From positions 19,625 through 45,144 of the forward strand of contig NW_003125389.1 of assembly GCF_000003605.2 (NCBI RefSeq): a stretch of DNA of 25,520 nt, written 5' to 3'. Made by a program: the position numbers and the translations under genes. Positions 8,697-18,851 of the stretch are shown one piece after another. Source of the DNA: Saccoglossus kowalevskii (taxonomy: Eukaryota > Hemichordata > Enteropneusta > Harrimaniidae). Position 1 is the first letter of the stretch, and every line of letters begins with the position of its first letter. The notes beneath the pieces are model-generated. The model was given only the letters and a program-made list of their open reading frames with translations. It was not told the DNA's origin and ran no database searches.

Positions 8697-9493
8697 ACCA
8701 TAAAATTTCTATGGAAAAAAATAGATTCTTTGTAGATTTTCTATAAAAGTTATTTGGAATTTCTGTAAAAGAAGTATTGAATATCTACAGAAGTTCTATA
8801 AAAGAACTATAGAATGTCTATAAAAGTTATACAGAATTTCTATAAACTTTTAACAAAAGTTCTATAGAACGTCTATAGATTTTCTATGAAAGGTCTATAG
8901 ATTTTCTACAAAACTTCTATAAAAGTTCTATAGAGTTTCAATATAATTCTATAGAAATTTTATAAAAGTTCTATAAAGGTTCTATGAAAGAACTATAGAA
9001 TGTCCATAAAAGTTCTACAAAATTTCTATAATAGGTCTATAAAAGTTCTATAAAACTTCTATGAAAGAACTATAGAATTTCTATAAAAGTTCTATATAAT
9101 TTCTATAGATTTTCTATAAAATTTGTATGAAAGAACTATAAAGTGTTTATAGAAGTTTTATAGAATGTCTATAAAAGTTCTATAGAATTTTTATGAAAGA
9201 GCTATAGAATGTCTATAAAAGTTATACAGAATTTCTATAATAGGTCTAGAATTTCTATAAACCTTCTATAAAAGTTCAATAGAATTTCTATAGATTTTCT
9301 ATAAAATGTCTATAAAATATCTATGTAAAATCTATAGAATTTCTATAGAACTTTTATAGACGAAGTGACGAAAATGCTATAAAACTTCTATAGACTTTCT
9401 CTATAAGATTTCTATAAAACATCTATCAAATAGTTCTATAGACATCTATTGAAAGTCTATTAAAAGTTCTATAGACTTCTATAGAATATTTTC
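8697..9493 (-). repeat. 11-bp palindromic minisatellite (TTCTATAGAAT / TTCTATAAAAG)
   Basis: Nearly 800 bp can be cut into consecutive 11-nt units such as TTCTATAAAAG, TTCTATAGAAT, GTCTATAGATT, TTCTATGAAAG and AACTATAGAAT, roughly 70 in all. Many units hold the perfect palindrome TTCTATAGAA or TCTATAGA. There is higher-order structure: TGAAAGAACTATAGAAT-like blocks recur at about 66-77 bp, i.e. 6-7 units. The right edge (ATTTTCGTAAGGGTATGTT) is the reverse complement of the entry of the 2070 repeat, so I give it minus orientation. No coding capacity. Confidence 0.85.
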
Positions 9494-9506
9494 GTAAGGG
9501 TATGTT

Positions 9507-10429
9507 AATTTAAACCACAGTCCTAAAAAGTACAAATCATTTGAAAATGAAACTAGTATGATGAATCTGGTTGTTACATTTTACATGCCCTGATTTCAAG
9601 AATTCGTCATAGTGAACGCCCCATAATGCATTGCGATTGAAAAACTAACATGGCCGCCTCCATGATATAGAATAGTATGAATTTGTGGCATTTAGCCATG
9701 TATTCGAAAGCATATTTATATTAATTAAACATTGAATATATAATTTGTTTTTATGATATTAAATAATCTATATAAAAATAAACTTAGGTCGAGACCTTTT
9801 TTGGGCAACAAACAGTTCGATTATATAACCATGGCGATTCATGATGTACGTGATAACATATTGCGAGTAATATTAGCGGTATAACTTCCATTTGTGATAG
9901 TCACGCCATTAAGTGTTGTGTGTTTTTCTGCACAGTGTTAGACATGATTTTACTCAATCACTATCATACTATTACTCTATGATTGCTTTTATTTTGTTTT
10001 GTTTACTACTGTACTTTCCAAAGTCAGTGTTGTGTCAATAGATATTACTATTTTTATAAAATAAGATTTTGAAAAACTTTAGTAGTCTGGTTGGGTTACT
10101 AATTTCCAAAAAAATGATAGCCCCAGGCAAGATATGGTAGTATGTGTGCCTTGGGGTACTGTAAATTGTGAGCTCTAATATGTCCATTTTTAATGAAATA
10201 ATATTAAATAATGAAATAATATGACTGGTTGACTTTCTTGCTGTGCACTGAGACTGTGACCTACCAGATATCTGGTAAATGTGTCCCTAATAAGTTATAC
10301 CTATACTGGTCTATTTCGAGAGCATCTTGTATTGTCATTTCATTCTGACATCAGCAAATCATTTGAACAAATGTTAATTATTTAACACACAGGATTACAG
10401 CATTATAAAGATTATTTGCAGAGCACAAA
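9507..10429. other. Unassigned AT-rich DNA, possible promoter-like patch
   Basis: No gene is supported. ACATGGCCGCC (9648-9658) sits in a locally GC-richer patch and resembles a YY1-type site with an ATG, but the frame reads only MAASMI and stops. Confidence 0.35.
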
Positions 10430-10551
10430 CAGAAGCCAATGTTGCAAATATGTCTGTCCGTCAATCTTCCATCAGTTTGTGTTTCAAATCGTGTTCCACT
10501 GATCTCAAGAACCCCTGGCTAGATTGAAATTAAACTTGGCACAGGGTTACT
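10430..10551 (+). mobile_element. Fragment of GTTCCACTGAT-type repeat (same family as 20014 copy)
   Basis: The string GTTCCACTGATCTCAAGA followed by a GATTGAAATTAAACTTGGCACA-like stretch parallels the copy at 20089-20143. A short CTGTCCGTC run precedes it. The TIR element at 10552-11172 is inserted here and the repeat body resumes at 11181. Confidence 0.5.
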
Positions 10552-10690
10552 TAGACTGGCGCAGTCGGGGCGATTAATTTGTTTTTGTAGTTTAAATAAA
10601 ATTAAATAAATTGCGAAATGGAGGTGTTAGCACAAAATCCCTTGTAACTGCGAAATCACCCCGACTGGTTTATTCTGCATGGCCCTCTAT

Positions 10691-10784
10691 CGACACTGCA
10701 GGAACCCGTCGATTTTTCAACGGGTAATTACTAGTAATTACTAGTAATAAGTAATTAAGTAATCGACGGGTTCCTGCAGTGTCG
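10691..10784. mobile_element. Nested 94-bp foldback MITE with perfect 24-bp arms
   Basis: CGACACTGCAGGAACCCGTC plus GATT (10691-10714) is the exact reverse complement of 10761-10784. The loop is 46 nt, rich in TAATTACTAG. TAT flanks both ends, consistent with a 3-bp target duplication. It lies inside the larger TIR element, so it inserted later. Arms this perfect indicate recent insertion or strong hairpin formation. Confidence 0.85.
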
Positions 10785-10885
10785 TATGTTAATGAGTGTT
10801 CTAATTGACAATCATCTGAGCCAATCACAGCGTCTCTTCAACTGACCTCTGACCGAGAAGACGTCGGCTGATTGTAGCAGTTGAT

Positions 10886-10935
10886 NNNNNNNNNNNNNNN
10901 NNNNNNNNNNNNNNNNNNNNNNNNNNNNNNNNNNN
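10886..10935. other. Assembly gap (50 N)
   Basis: A run of 50 N inside the TIR element, next to strong hairpins. The round number suggests a gap of unknown true size. Confidence 0.99.
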
Positions 10936-11180
10936 CAACGTGCCGCCATGTTGGGTCTTGCAGTGTGACCTTTACCATGTTGACCTCATTATGCACGTAT
11001 TTCCGCGCCCACCTCATTATAATATGTGCATCATAAATATTTAATAGCAATGAATTTCCTGCAGAATAAACCAGTCGGGGTGATTTCGCGCTAACACCTC
11101 CATTTCGCGATTTTTTAAAATTTTTATTTAAACTACAAAAACAAATTAATCGCCCCGACTGTGCCAGTCTAAAGGTTACT

Positions 11181-11443
11181 ATATTCTGCTTGAACCAATG
11201 CATATACTTGATTATATTTTAATACAAACCCATGCATGGTTTAGATAATTAGCATAATAGTTGTTTTAGCATGTGTATCTTTGCATCTGTTTGCACAAAT
11301 TCATTGAAACTTGGTCCATGATCACTGATTGTGTAGATCAATATATAATAACAGCTTCTAATTAATATGTGTAAATTAATTAGCTAATTTCCATACTAAT
11401 TAATTATTTCAGCTTGTTTATTCCTCACCATAACATGTGGATA
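11181..11443 (+). mobile_element. Body of the interrupted repeat, unit 1
   Basis: Contains CATTGAAACTTGG, AATTAATATGTGTAAATTAA and TTAGCTAATTT, ending near GCTTGTTTATTC. The same series returns at about 11905-12020 after the LINE piece, so these are two tandem units of one repeat with the LINE tail between them. Confidence 0.5.
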
Positions 11444-11880
11444 GGATAGGATTTTTTATTTGGAACGTACACAAAAACAATGCTTGAGTAAAGTCCAACA
11501 TAAGAAACATACAGTAACACAACTAATCTAAAATAATTTTAAAATCTGAAAAACAAAATTAGGTAAAATACTATAAACACATTTGTCTACACTAGAGAAA
11601 ACATTAATAAACAATTCTCCATTTGGTAAGGTTTGATAATCAGATGAGTATTTGAACAGTGTATAGAGCATTTTTTTCCCTGTGTTCTGAAAAACTGTCA
11701 CAACGAAAAAAGTAGTGTTTTTCATCACTCACATCATAAGAGTCACACTTGTTACATACCCTGTCAATTTCATTTATTCCCCTGTGACGGCCTATTTCAA
11801 TTGGTAAGAAGTGGGCTGAAATACGAAATGTGTATGTTGATTGCCTGATAATAGTGTTGTAATTAATCCATATATACTAA
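11444..11880 (-). pseudogene. 3' end of a LINE (non-LTR retrotransposon), truncated
   Basis: Read on the minus strand the frame gives NYNTIIRQSTYTFRISAHFL, PIEIGRHRG and VCNKCDSYDVSDEKHYFF, the C-terminal pattern after the reverse transcriptase of many animal LINEs (FRISxHxLxIExGR ... CxxC ... DExHxxF). Stops upstream and the lack of any reverse-transcriptase domain show 5' truncation. The open part ends in TAG at about 11528. The 3' end carries an AATAAA-like A-rich run and then about three CCTAT repeats (11444-11456 on the plus strand, GGATAGGATAGGA), a typical short-repeat LINE tail. Confidence 0.75.
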
Positions 11881-11884
11881 TTTA

Positions 11885-12108
11885 CTTTTTTTACATTTTC
11901 CTTTAGTGGATTGAAACTTAGAACATGCAGTGTTTGTATAGATTAATATCTAATAATTAATATGTGCAAATGAATTAGCTAATTTGCATACGAATTAAAT
12001 TGTTTAGCTTGTTTATTCAGTTTCATAGCAAAAGCTTTTTCCAACAGATTGAAACTTAGTTAATTAGCTTAGTAGCTTACTAATTAACTGTGTCCAGCCT
12101 GTTTATTA
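11885..12108 (+). mobile_element. Body of the interrupted repeat, unit 2
   Basis: The GATTGAAACTTAG, AATTAATATGTGCAAATGAA and TTAGCTAATTTGCATAC blocks repeat the order seen before the LINE. The unit ends at GCCTGTTTATT, directly next to the hairpin start of the next element. Confidence 0.45.
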
Positions 12109-13107
12109 GTCCCTGTTCGGACGAAGTCCGAAAACTGGGACTTATGTTTTGACCTGCGTGCGTGCGTCTGTGCGTGCGTCCGGACCTGTATCTTAGAAAT
12201 GCCTGGACCAATCACAATCAATCTTCACACATACATCATACATGATATCATACATATGCATGTCAATTTGTTTCACGATCTGATTCAAGATGTCTGAATG
12301 GCGGCCATTTTTGTACTAAAAATCATCAAAATCAAGCATTTCCCGGCTGTTTACAGATGGATGTTGTTCAAACCTTGTATATACGTTGGACATTATAGGA
12401 CCTTGATGAACATCATTTTGTTTTACGATCTGATTCAGGATGGCCGAATGGCGGCCATTTTTGTGCTAAAAAATCCTAAAAATCAAGCATTTCTCGGCTG
12501 TTTACAGATGGATTTTGTTCAAACTTGATATATACATTATGCGACCTTGATGCAAATAATTTTGTTTTTCAGATAACATTCAAAATGGCCGACTGGTGGC
12601 CATTTTGTTTTAATGCATGGGTTTCCAGACCCATATGACTTGTTTTGACTGATTATGTTAAATTTTTTAATATTCATTATACATCATGTCACAGATATAC
12701 AGATATATTGGTTTGACGATCCTTTTCAAAGTGGCTAATGAGTGGCTATTTTTGTGCTAAAAAACTTGTTTAATTTTTTAGATCGGATTCTGAATGGCTG
12801 ACTCGTGGCCATTTTGTTTTAATGAATGGGCTTTTAGAGCCATATCTCTGACATGCTTTGACTGACTATGTTCAAATTTCATATATTCATTATACATATA
12901 TTCATAATGGCTGATTTTGTTTTAATTAATGCTGTTCCAGAGCAATATCTCTCAATACTCGTTTGACGATCAGATACAAATGTCAATCATTTAAATGTTA
13001 AACAATCATCATATTCCTGACATGTTTATATTCCAGCTATATTACTATAAACAAAACTTTGTCTTAAATTTGATAACTAACGGGGACTGTGCCATGCATG
13101 GCTTGTT
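12109..13107 (+). mobile_element. Helentron-like non-autonomous element, copy A (AGTCCC family)
   Basis: The 5' end is a hairpin, AGTCCCTGTTCGGAC..GTCCGAAAACTGGGACT (12109-12143), followed by GTGCGTGCGTCTGTGCGTGCGTCC, a GTSY-like microsatellite. The body holds repeated blocks of about 150 bp with GGCGGCCATTTTTGT. The 3' end is CGGGGACT (13081-13088), inverted relative to the 5' end, then the palindrome GCCATGCATGGC (13091-13102) and CTTGTT. Subterminal inverted repeats, a 3' stem-loop and a short microsatellite are the marks of Helentron-associated non-autonomous elements. Open frames inside follow the repeats and encode nothing recognisable. Confidence 0.7.
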
Positions 13108-13368
13108 CTGTATTATATTAATAATTAAAAAGTTTGTCTAAATATTTGGACTATTTGTCCTCACAATGGTAGTGTGTTTGTTAGTCCTCGGTACACGCTG
13201 ATTCTCTACTTGCAATCCACACACATGATGTATTACAACAGACTGTCTTTTTTCCAAATATTGGGGCTATTTGTCCTCGCAATGGTAGTGTGTTTGTTAG
13301 TCCTCGGTACATGCTGATTTTCTACTTGCAATCCACACACATGATGTATTACAACGAACTGGCTTTTT

Positions 13369-13621
13369 AGCTCCGCTGTCGACTTTGTCGAGTGGAGCTT
13401 ATCATATGAGTGATTGTCCGTCGTCCGTCGTCGTCCATTACAATGTTTTACTTTTTCGACTTCTTCTTGAAAACTACAAGCCTGAATGCTTTGATACTTG
13501 GTGTATATGTACCTTGGGTAGACCTCTCTCAGATTTGTTCATTTTCAAATGATATCTTCTGTTCTTTAATTGCCATGTGCATTGTTAACAGCGGAGCTAT
13601 CTCAGCCGACAGGCTGCTTAT
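13369..13621 (+). mobile_element. AGCTCCGCT-type Helentron-like element, short copy
   Basis: The 5' hairpin AGCTCCGCT...AGTGGAGCT (13369-13399) is followed by GTCCGTCGTCCGTCGTCC, a GTCY-like microsatellite. The 3' end has AGCGGAGCT (13590-13598), the stem CAGCCGACAGGCTG (13603-13616) and CTTATTT. It lies in the T tract between minisatellite units and appears to be an internal deletion of the longer copy. Confidence 0.75.
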
Positions 13622-13738
13622 TTTTAAATATTGGGACTATTTGTCCTCACAATGGTAGTGTGTTTGTTAGTCCTCGGTACACGCTGATTTTCAACTTGCA
13701 ATCCACACACATGATGTAATTCGGCAAACTGGCTTTTT

Positions 13739-14479
13739 AGCTCCGCTGTTGACTTTGTCGAGCGGAGCTTATCATATGAGTGATTGTCCGTCATCGTTAG
13801 TGTCAATGTTTTACTTATTCGACTTCTTCTTGAAAACTACAAGCCTGAATGCTTTGATACTTGGTGTATATGTACCTTGGGTAGACCTCTCTCAGATTTG
13901 TTCATTTCATAATCATATCTTCAATTCTCTAATTTTGGTGAATATTTTTGTCATTTTTGGTAAAAAGTGATATTTTAGACTTCTTGTTAAAAACCGCAAG
14001 GTCAATTGCTTTGATATTTCATATATAGGTACTACATGTGGATCTCTCTCAGATTTGTTCATTTTGTAATGATATCTTTAATTCTCTAATTTTGATGAAT
14101 ATTTTTGTCATTTTTGGTAAAAAGTGATAATTTTGACTTCTCGTTAAAAAACCACAAGTCCAATTGCTTTGATATTACATATATAGGTACTACATGTGGA
14201 CCACTCTCAAATTTGTTCATTTCATGATGATATCTTTAATTTTCTAATTTTGGTGAATATTTTTGTCATTTTTGGTAAAAAGTGATATTTTCTTCTTGTT
14301 AAAAACCACAATCATTTATGGTGAAAAATGATATTTTGAATTCTTGTTGAAAACAGCAAGTCCCATTGCATTGATACTATGCATACATGTATTGTTCATT
14401 TTCTAATATATCTTCTGTTCTTTAATTGAAATGTGCATTGCTAACAGCGGAGCTATCTCAGCCGAGAGGCTGCTTGTTT
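13739..14479 (+). mobile_element. AGCTCCGCT-type Helentron-like element, long copy
   Basis: The 5' hairpin is AGCTCCGCT...AGCGGAGCT (13739-13769). Inside are three to four tandem blocks of about 125-150 bp (GGTACTACATGTGGA, TCAGATTTGTTCATTT, TTTTTGTCATTTTTGGT). The 3' end is AGCGGAGCT (14446-14454), stem CAGCCGAGAGGCTG (14459-14472), CTTGTTT. Left and right flanks are minisatellite units joined at the same T tract as for the short copy. No protein is encoded. Confidence 0.8.
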
Positions 14480-14955
14480 CCAAATATTGAAACTATTTGT
14501 CCTCGCAATGGTAGTGTGTTTGTTATTCCTCGGTACATGCTGATTTTCTACTTGCAATCCACACACATGATGTATTACAACAAACTGGCTTTTTTTCAAA
14601 TATTGGGACTATTTGTCCTCGCAATGGTAGTGTGTTTGTTAGTCCTCGGTACATGCTGATTCTCTACTTGCAATCCACACACATGATGTATTACAACAAA
14701 CTGGCTTTTGCCCAATATTGGGACTATTTGTACTCGCAATGGTAGTGTGTTTGTTAGTCCCCGGAACATGCTGATTTTCTACTTGCAATCCACACACATG
14801 ATGTATTACAACAAACTGTCTTTTTTTCCAAATATTAATTGGGACTATTTGTTCTCGCAATGGTAGTGTGTTTGTTAGTCCCAGAACATGCTGATTCTCT
14901 ACTTGCAATCCACACACGGGATGCAATACTAACAGCAAATTGGCGTTTGTCCAAA

Positions 14956-15279
14956 TATCCCAGAGTAAAAGAAAATATCATAAGCTACAATGAAAATTGA
15001 TATGCACAGATATTACAGCAAGATATACCTAAATCTGGAAAGTGCCGATGAATGTGCAAATTAGTACTTTTATATTAATTGAGAGGTACAAAATTGCACT
15101 TTTGAATGAATTGAGATGCGTTATTGCACACTATCTGATCATCTGGGAACATGCAAACTTCAATGTAGTATTTCCTGCAGGATGCGACTGACCACAATAT
15201 ACACATTTGCATTCTCCAGAGTTCATTATTTCGTGAATTTGCACCATATAGTTTTCTCAACAGTCCAATTTCAAGCACA
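14956..15279. other. Unassigned DNA between minisatellite and next element
   Basis: No gene is recognised. Overlapping open frames on opposite strands (15075-15278 and 15116-15340) have no family resemblance. Confidence 0.35.
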
Positions 15280-16075
15280 TCATTTTGTTTTTCAAATCAG
15301 ATTCAAACTGGTCGACTGGCGGCCATTTTGTTTGCAATGAATGTTGTTCATAGCTTTGTCTTCAACACGTCCTGACTGACCATGTACAGATCTCGTACAT
15401 ACATCACGTCGCACATATGAACATTTATTCATTGGTGATCCAATTCAAGAATGTCGAATGGCAGCTAATTTAATATTAAAAAATCATTAAATTTAACCAT
15501 CACTGCCATTCTGGTACCGTTTTTCAGTTGTGAATAGATGGGATATATCTTTAACCTGTGCTGACAAGTCATGTTAAACTTCATATATATGGCATTCATC
15601 ATATTGAGTTGCGATATGATTAAGATGCCAGAATAGTGGCCATAGTATGTGATAATTCATATAAATCAAGAATTTCTGCCATGTGTGACCATATCTTGGT
15701 CATGTTTGATTTAGTTCAAATTTAGCACATACATTAGACATTATAATTCAGGCTATTCATTACCTCAGGCTCATTTCAGACTCGTGGTCATTTTGTTTTA
15801 ACGAATGCTGCTATGTTGTAATATCTCTGACTTTCCCTGACCATTTATGTTCAACTTTATATATACATAGTGTCACACATGTGGATATGTGTTCATTTGA
15901 CGAGATATGTATTTGGTCGGGTGATAGCCAAATTAAGAATTCCGTTCAAAAAACATACAAGTATGTACGTTGAACATTATGGGACCATTCCTTATCTATG
16001 ACATACTAGTACTCTGAACTTTCAAACTTCCATAAACTTGTAACTCACGAGGACTATGTAATGCGATCATTTGTT
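15280..16075 (+). mobile_element. AGTCCC-family element, degraded and 5'-truncated copy
   Basis: Body blocks GACTGGCGGCCATTTTGTTT (about 15312) and ATACATCACGTCGCACATATG (about 15399) match copies A and B. The end, near 16040-16075, is a worn GAGGACTATGTAATGCGATCATTTGTT. The 5' hairpin is absent. Confidence 0.55.
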
Positions 16076-16510
16076 AATATATTATACCAGCGCTAACCGT
16101 CGAACGTGATTTTTCTTAAAAGACGATTTTACATCCACATTTTCTCTTAACAAGAAACTATTTGAACTTGTAATGCCGAAAAACAGGTGCTAGTTTTCAA
16201 TGTATTTACAATCGATGTATGCTAGTTCCAGGACTAGGTTTCATTACATTTATTCATGGTTGCAAATATAGCATTTCAGATGATTTATGCGTCTCAGAAC
16301 TACCTTCGAAATAAAGTGGGTATACTATAAAACAGTCACTTTTAAGGCGAGTATCCCACTTGATTCGGACTGGAGCAATCCGTACTAAATTTAAGTTATG
16401 TTTTACATGTGATAATAGGATTGTGTGTGTCACAGCTAGTGAATACTTATACTTTGCCTATGAAACGGGGGAGATTCCCACTACTGAACGGAATACTAAT
16501 TGAAGTTATT
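16076..16510. other. Unassigned DNA
   Basis: No supported gene or clean repeat. It ends at the 5' hairpin of the next element. Confidence 0.4.
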
Positions 16511-17557
16511 AGTCCCCGTTCGGACGGAGTCCGAAAACGGGGACTTATGTTTTGCCCTGTGTGCGTCCGTCCGTGCGTCCGTGATCACCTGTATCTCGAA
16601 CATGCATGGACCGATTATGTTCAAACTTCACACATACATCACACATTATATGGGACATATGCACATGCATTTTTTTCATGATCCGATTAACGATAGCCGA
16701 ATAGCGGCCATTTTAAGGCCGAAAATGCATCAAAATCGCACATTTTCACCATTCCGGACCCGGATCTCAGTTATGCATGGACGGATTTCGTTCAAATTTG
16801 GTACATACATTAAACATAATAGGACCTTGATGCACGTCATTTTTTTTTTCAAATCAAGTTCGAAATGGCCGACTGGCGGCCATTTTGTTTTAAAGAATTC
16901 AGTTCTGGATCCGTATCCGAGACATGTCTGGATTGATCAAGTTCAAACTTCACACACACAAGGTACATCATGTCACAAAAATGTATGTGCATTTGTTTCA
17001 TGATCCCATTAACGATAGCCAAATGGCGGCCGCTTTAAGGCCGAAAATGCATTAAAATCACGTATTTTCACGATTCCGAACCCGGATCTCAGTTATGCAT
17101 GGACGGATTTCATTCAAATTTGGTACTTACATTAAACATAATAAGACCTTGATGCACGTCATTTTTTTTTTCCGGATCAAGTTCGAAATGGCCGACTGGC
17201 GGCCATTTTCTTAAAGAATTCAGTTCTGGATCCGTATCCAAGACATGTCTGGATTGATCAAGTTCAAACTTCACACACACACACATGGTGCATCATGTCA
17301 CAAATAGATATGTGCATTTGTTTCATGATCCGCTTAACAATAGCTGAATGATGGCCATTTTAAGACCGAAAATGCATTAAAATCACGTATTTTCACAATT
17401 CCGGAACCAGATCTCAGTCATGCTTGGATGGATTTTGTTCAGATTTAGTACAATGTGTTGTACATATGCAGGTGCATTTCGGTCATGATCTGCTTTGAAT
17501 GTATATGTCACTCAAATATGAACGGAACGGGGACGTGTCATTGACAATGACTTGTTT
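16511..17557 (+). mobile_element. Helentron-like non-autonomous element, copy B (AGTCCC family, best preserved)
   Basis: The 5' end AGTCCCCGTTCGGAC..GTCCGAAAACGGGGACT (16511-16545) folds on itself and is followed by GTGCGTCCGTCCGTGCGTCC. A block of about 323 bp starting CATGATCC.. occurs at 16677, 16999 and 17324, the last partial. The 3' end has ACGGGGAC (17527-17534), inverted relative to the 5' end, then the stem GTCATTGACAATGAC (17537-17551) and CTTGTTT (to 17557). The two overlapping open frames at 16409-17003 are not genes. The arrangement is inferred to be Helentron-like from the terminal structure; no Rep/helicase is present. Confidence 0.75.
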
Positions 17558-18851
17558 GTGTTATGTACTACACCATGATGGGTCGTATTATTATAGGGTG
17601 ACAACATTCACATAGCCGCTTTAGTTCTCATTTCATTTTGAAAATGAAATATCATTCTGTTCTGGATCTGGATAGTGTGAATTCGCATTATACTGAACAC
17701 TTGAGAATGCAAATATGCATTTTGTGGCGGCTCAATAAACTTTTTGAGATTGTAACTTTGTCCAAAACAAGCGGGCAATGAATTGTTCTGTTAAATCCAG
17801 TATGTAGATGAAAACAAGATTGAGACTTGGTATTGGGCAAATCTAAGCAAACGCCGGGGTGTCACTGTAATCAACTTAGAGCAGGTATTGTGCCCGGGCT
17901 GTGCGTATCATTGTGGGTACTGTCCCAGCAAAGTCCTGGGCTTAAGCACAGTCCCTGTGATAGGGTGACTGTAGCTTGAGAAACAGGGATTCGACGTGAT
18001 TGGTGCATAGTAGTATTTGTGGTTATATTTGAATGTCATCTCGTGGTTATTACATTATTATTGCTCTAGTTTACAGTAAAACATCCCCCGTTATTGACTT
18101 ATTATTTGTTAGTAGTTGAAGGTGTGTAGCTGTAATACCTGTTCCCTGTTTTGTTAATCGGCGGTCTATGTATTGCCTAAAAAATGGGGGGGGAGGCTTC
18201 TCCAAAATCAAGCTGAAACCATTTGTGTCAGCAAAATTTGCCCCTCAAATATATAGCGTTTCAGAGTGTCTAGATTTCAAAATTTTAAAGGGGAGCATGC
18301 GCGAAGCTAGTGAGCAGATCTCGCCCCTCCAAGTAAAATTCCGTGCCGCCGCCTTTATGTACGCATGCTGCAATACAAAAAAATGCGTATTATGAGTGGT
18401 TTTCAAACAGAAAGTCATGTCTGCGTACAAAACAAAACAAAACAACAAACTTTTTAAAAGAGTATATTTGTTTTTCTAAAATGATAAGATAAACGCAAAG
18501 AATGATTATTTTCCAATCGCAATGTCTTAATTCTTATGTGAATCTCCCAGGTGAATTCCCGATATGAATTAGTATCCAATCATACGTTCCGACCTCCTTC
18601 GCAAATAGAGGTTTTACTTTTGATTAGTATGAACATGCAATGGAATGGCTTATTTTTTGTAAATGTTTGTATGCATTAAGAGTTATTTTTTCAAAAACCA
18701 CTATTGAGCATAGGTACTCCAATTCGAGTGCCTCCCCTGTTTTTGTATTTACAAATAAAATGTAAAGCATGACAAAAATTATGTGTTTGGTAAAGTGATA
18801 CTGGACGTTGATTAACATTTTTGTGGCGCTGTATTTCTTTTAATCGAGGTC
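17558..18851. other. Unassigned DNA upstream of the SET gene
   Basis: TATTATAGGGTGAC (about 17588) and GTGATAGGGTGAC (about 17957) bracket a GC-richer stretch with GTGCCCGGGCTGTGC, perhaps a small degraded element. A G9-like run lies near 18184, and GGAGCATGCGCGAAG (about 18292) resembles an NRF1 half-site. No coding region is supported. Confidence 0.35.

Larger units (their letters stand above)
10552..11172. mobile_element. TIR DNA transposon (non-autonomous) with about 120-bp terminal inverted repeats
   Basis: The left end TAGACTGGCGCAGTCGGGG (from 10552) and about 120 further bases reappear inverted at about 11050-11172 (CCCCGACTGTGCCAGTCTA). GGTTACT flanks it on both sides (10545-10551 and 11174-11180); with the next base the match is 7 of 8, so a 7- to 8-bp target-site duplication is likely, as in hAT-like elements. 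The inside holds a nested foldback element and the assembly gap. The minus-strand open frame across the gap is not a gene. Confidence 0.8.
13139..14955 (+). repeat. Minisatellite of about 115-bp units (7 copies), interrupted twice
   Basis: Units begin near AAATATTGGGACTATTTGTCC and run through GCAATGGTAGTGTGTTTGTT, CTTGCAATCCACACAC and ATGATGTATTACAAC to a T tract. Starts lie near 13141, 13256, 13625, 14482, 14597, 14713 and 14830. Units 2/3 and 3/4 are separated by AGCTCCGCT elements. Long open frames on both strands here only reflect the repeat. Confidence 0.85.

Noticed and set aside
2070-9493. TCTATAGA arrays as TATA-box promoters
   Set aside because: The motif is a tandem repeat unit in the dozens, without linked start sites or coding exons.
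10838-11203. 121-codon minus-strand frame
   Set aside because: It runs across the 50-N gap and through the terminal inverted repeat of a transposon; not a gene.
14639-14938. 99-codon minus-strand frame with repeated HHVCGLQVENQH-like blocks
   Set aside because: It follows the 115-bp satellite exactly; the apparent protein repeat is just the DNA repeat read in an open frame.
16409-17003. Two overlapping plus-strand frames of 90 and 167 codons
   Set aside because: They lie in the hairpin end and internal tandem block of a non-coding element and show no domain pattern.
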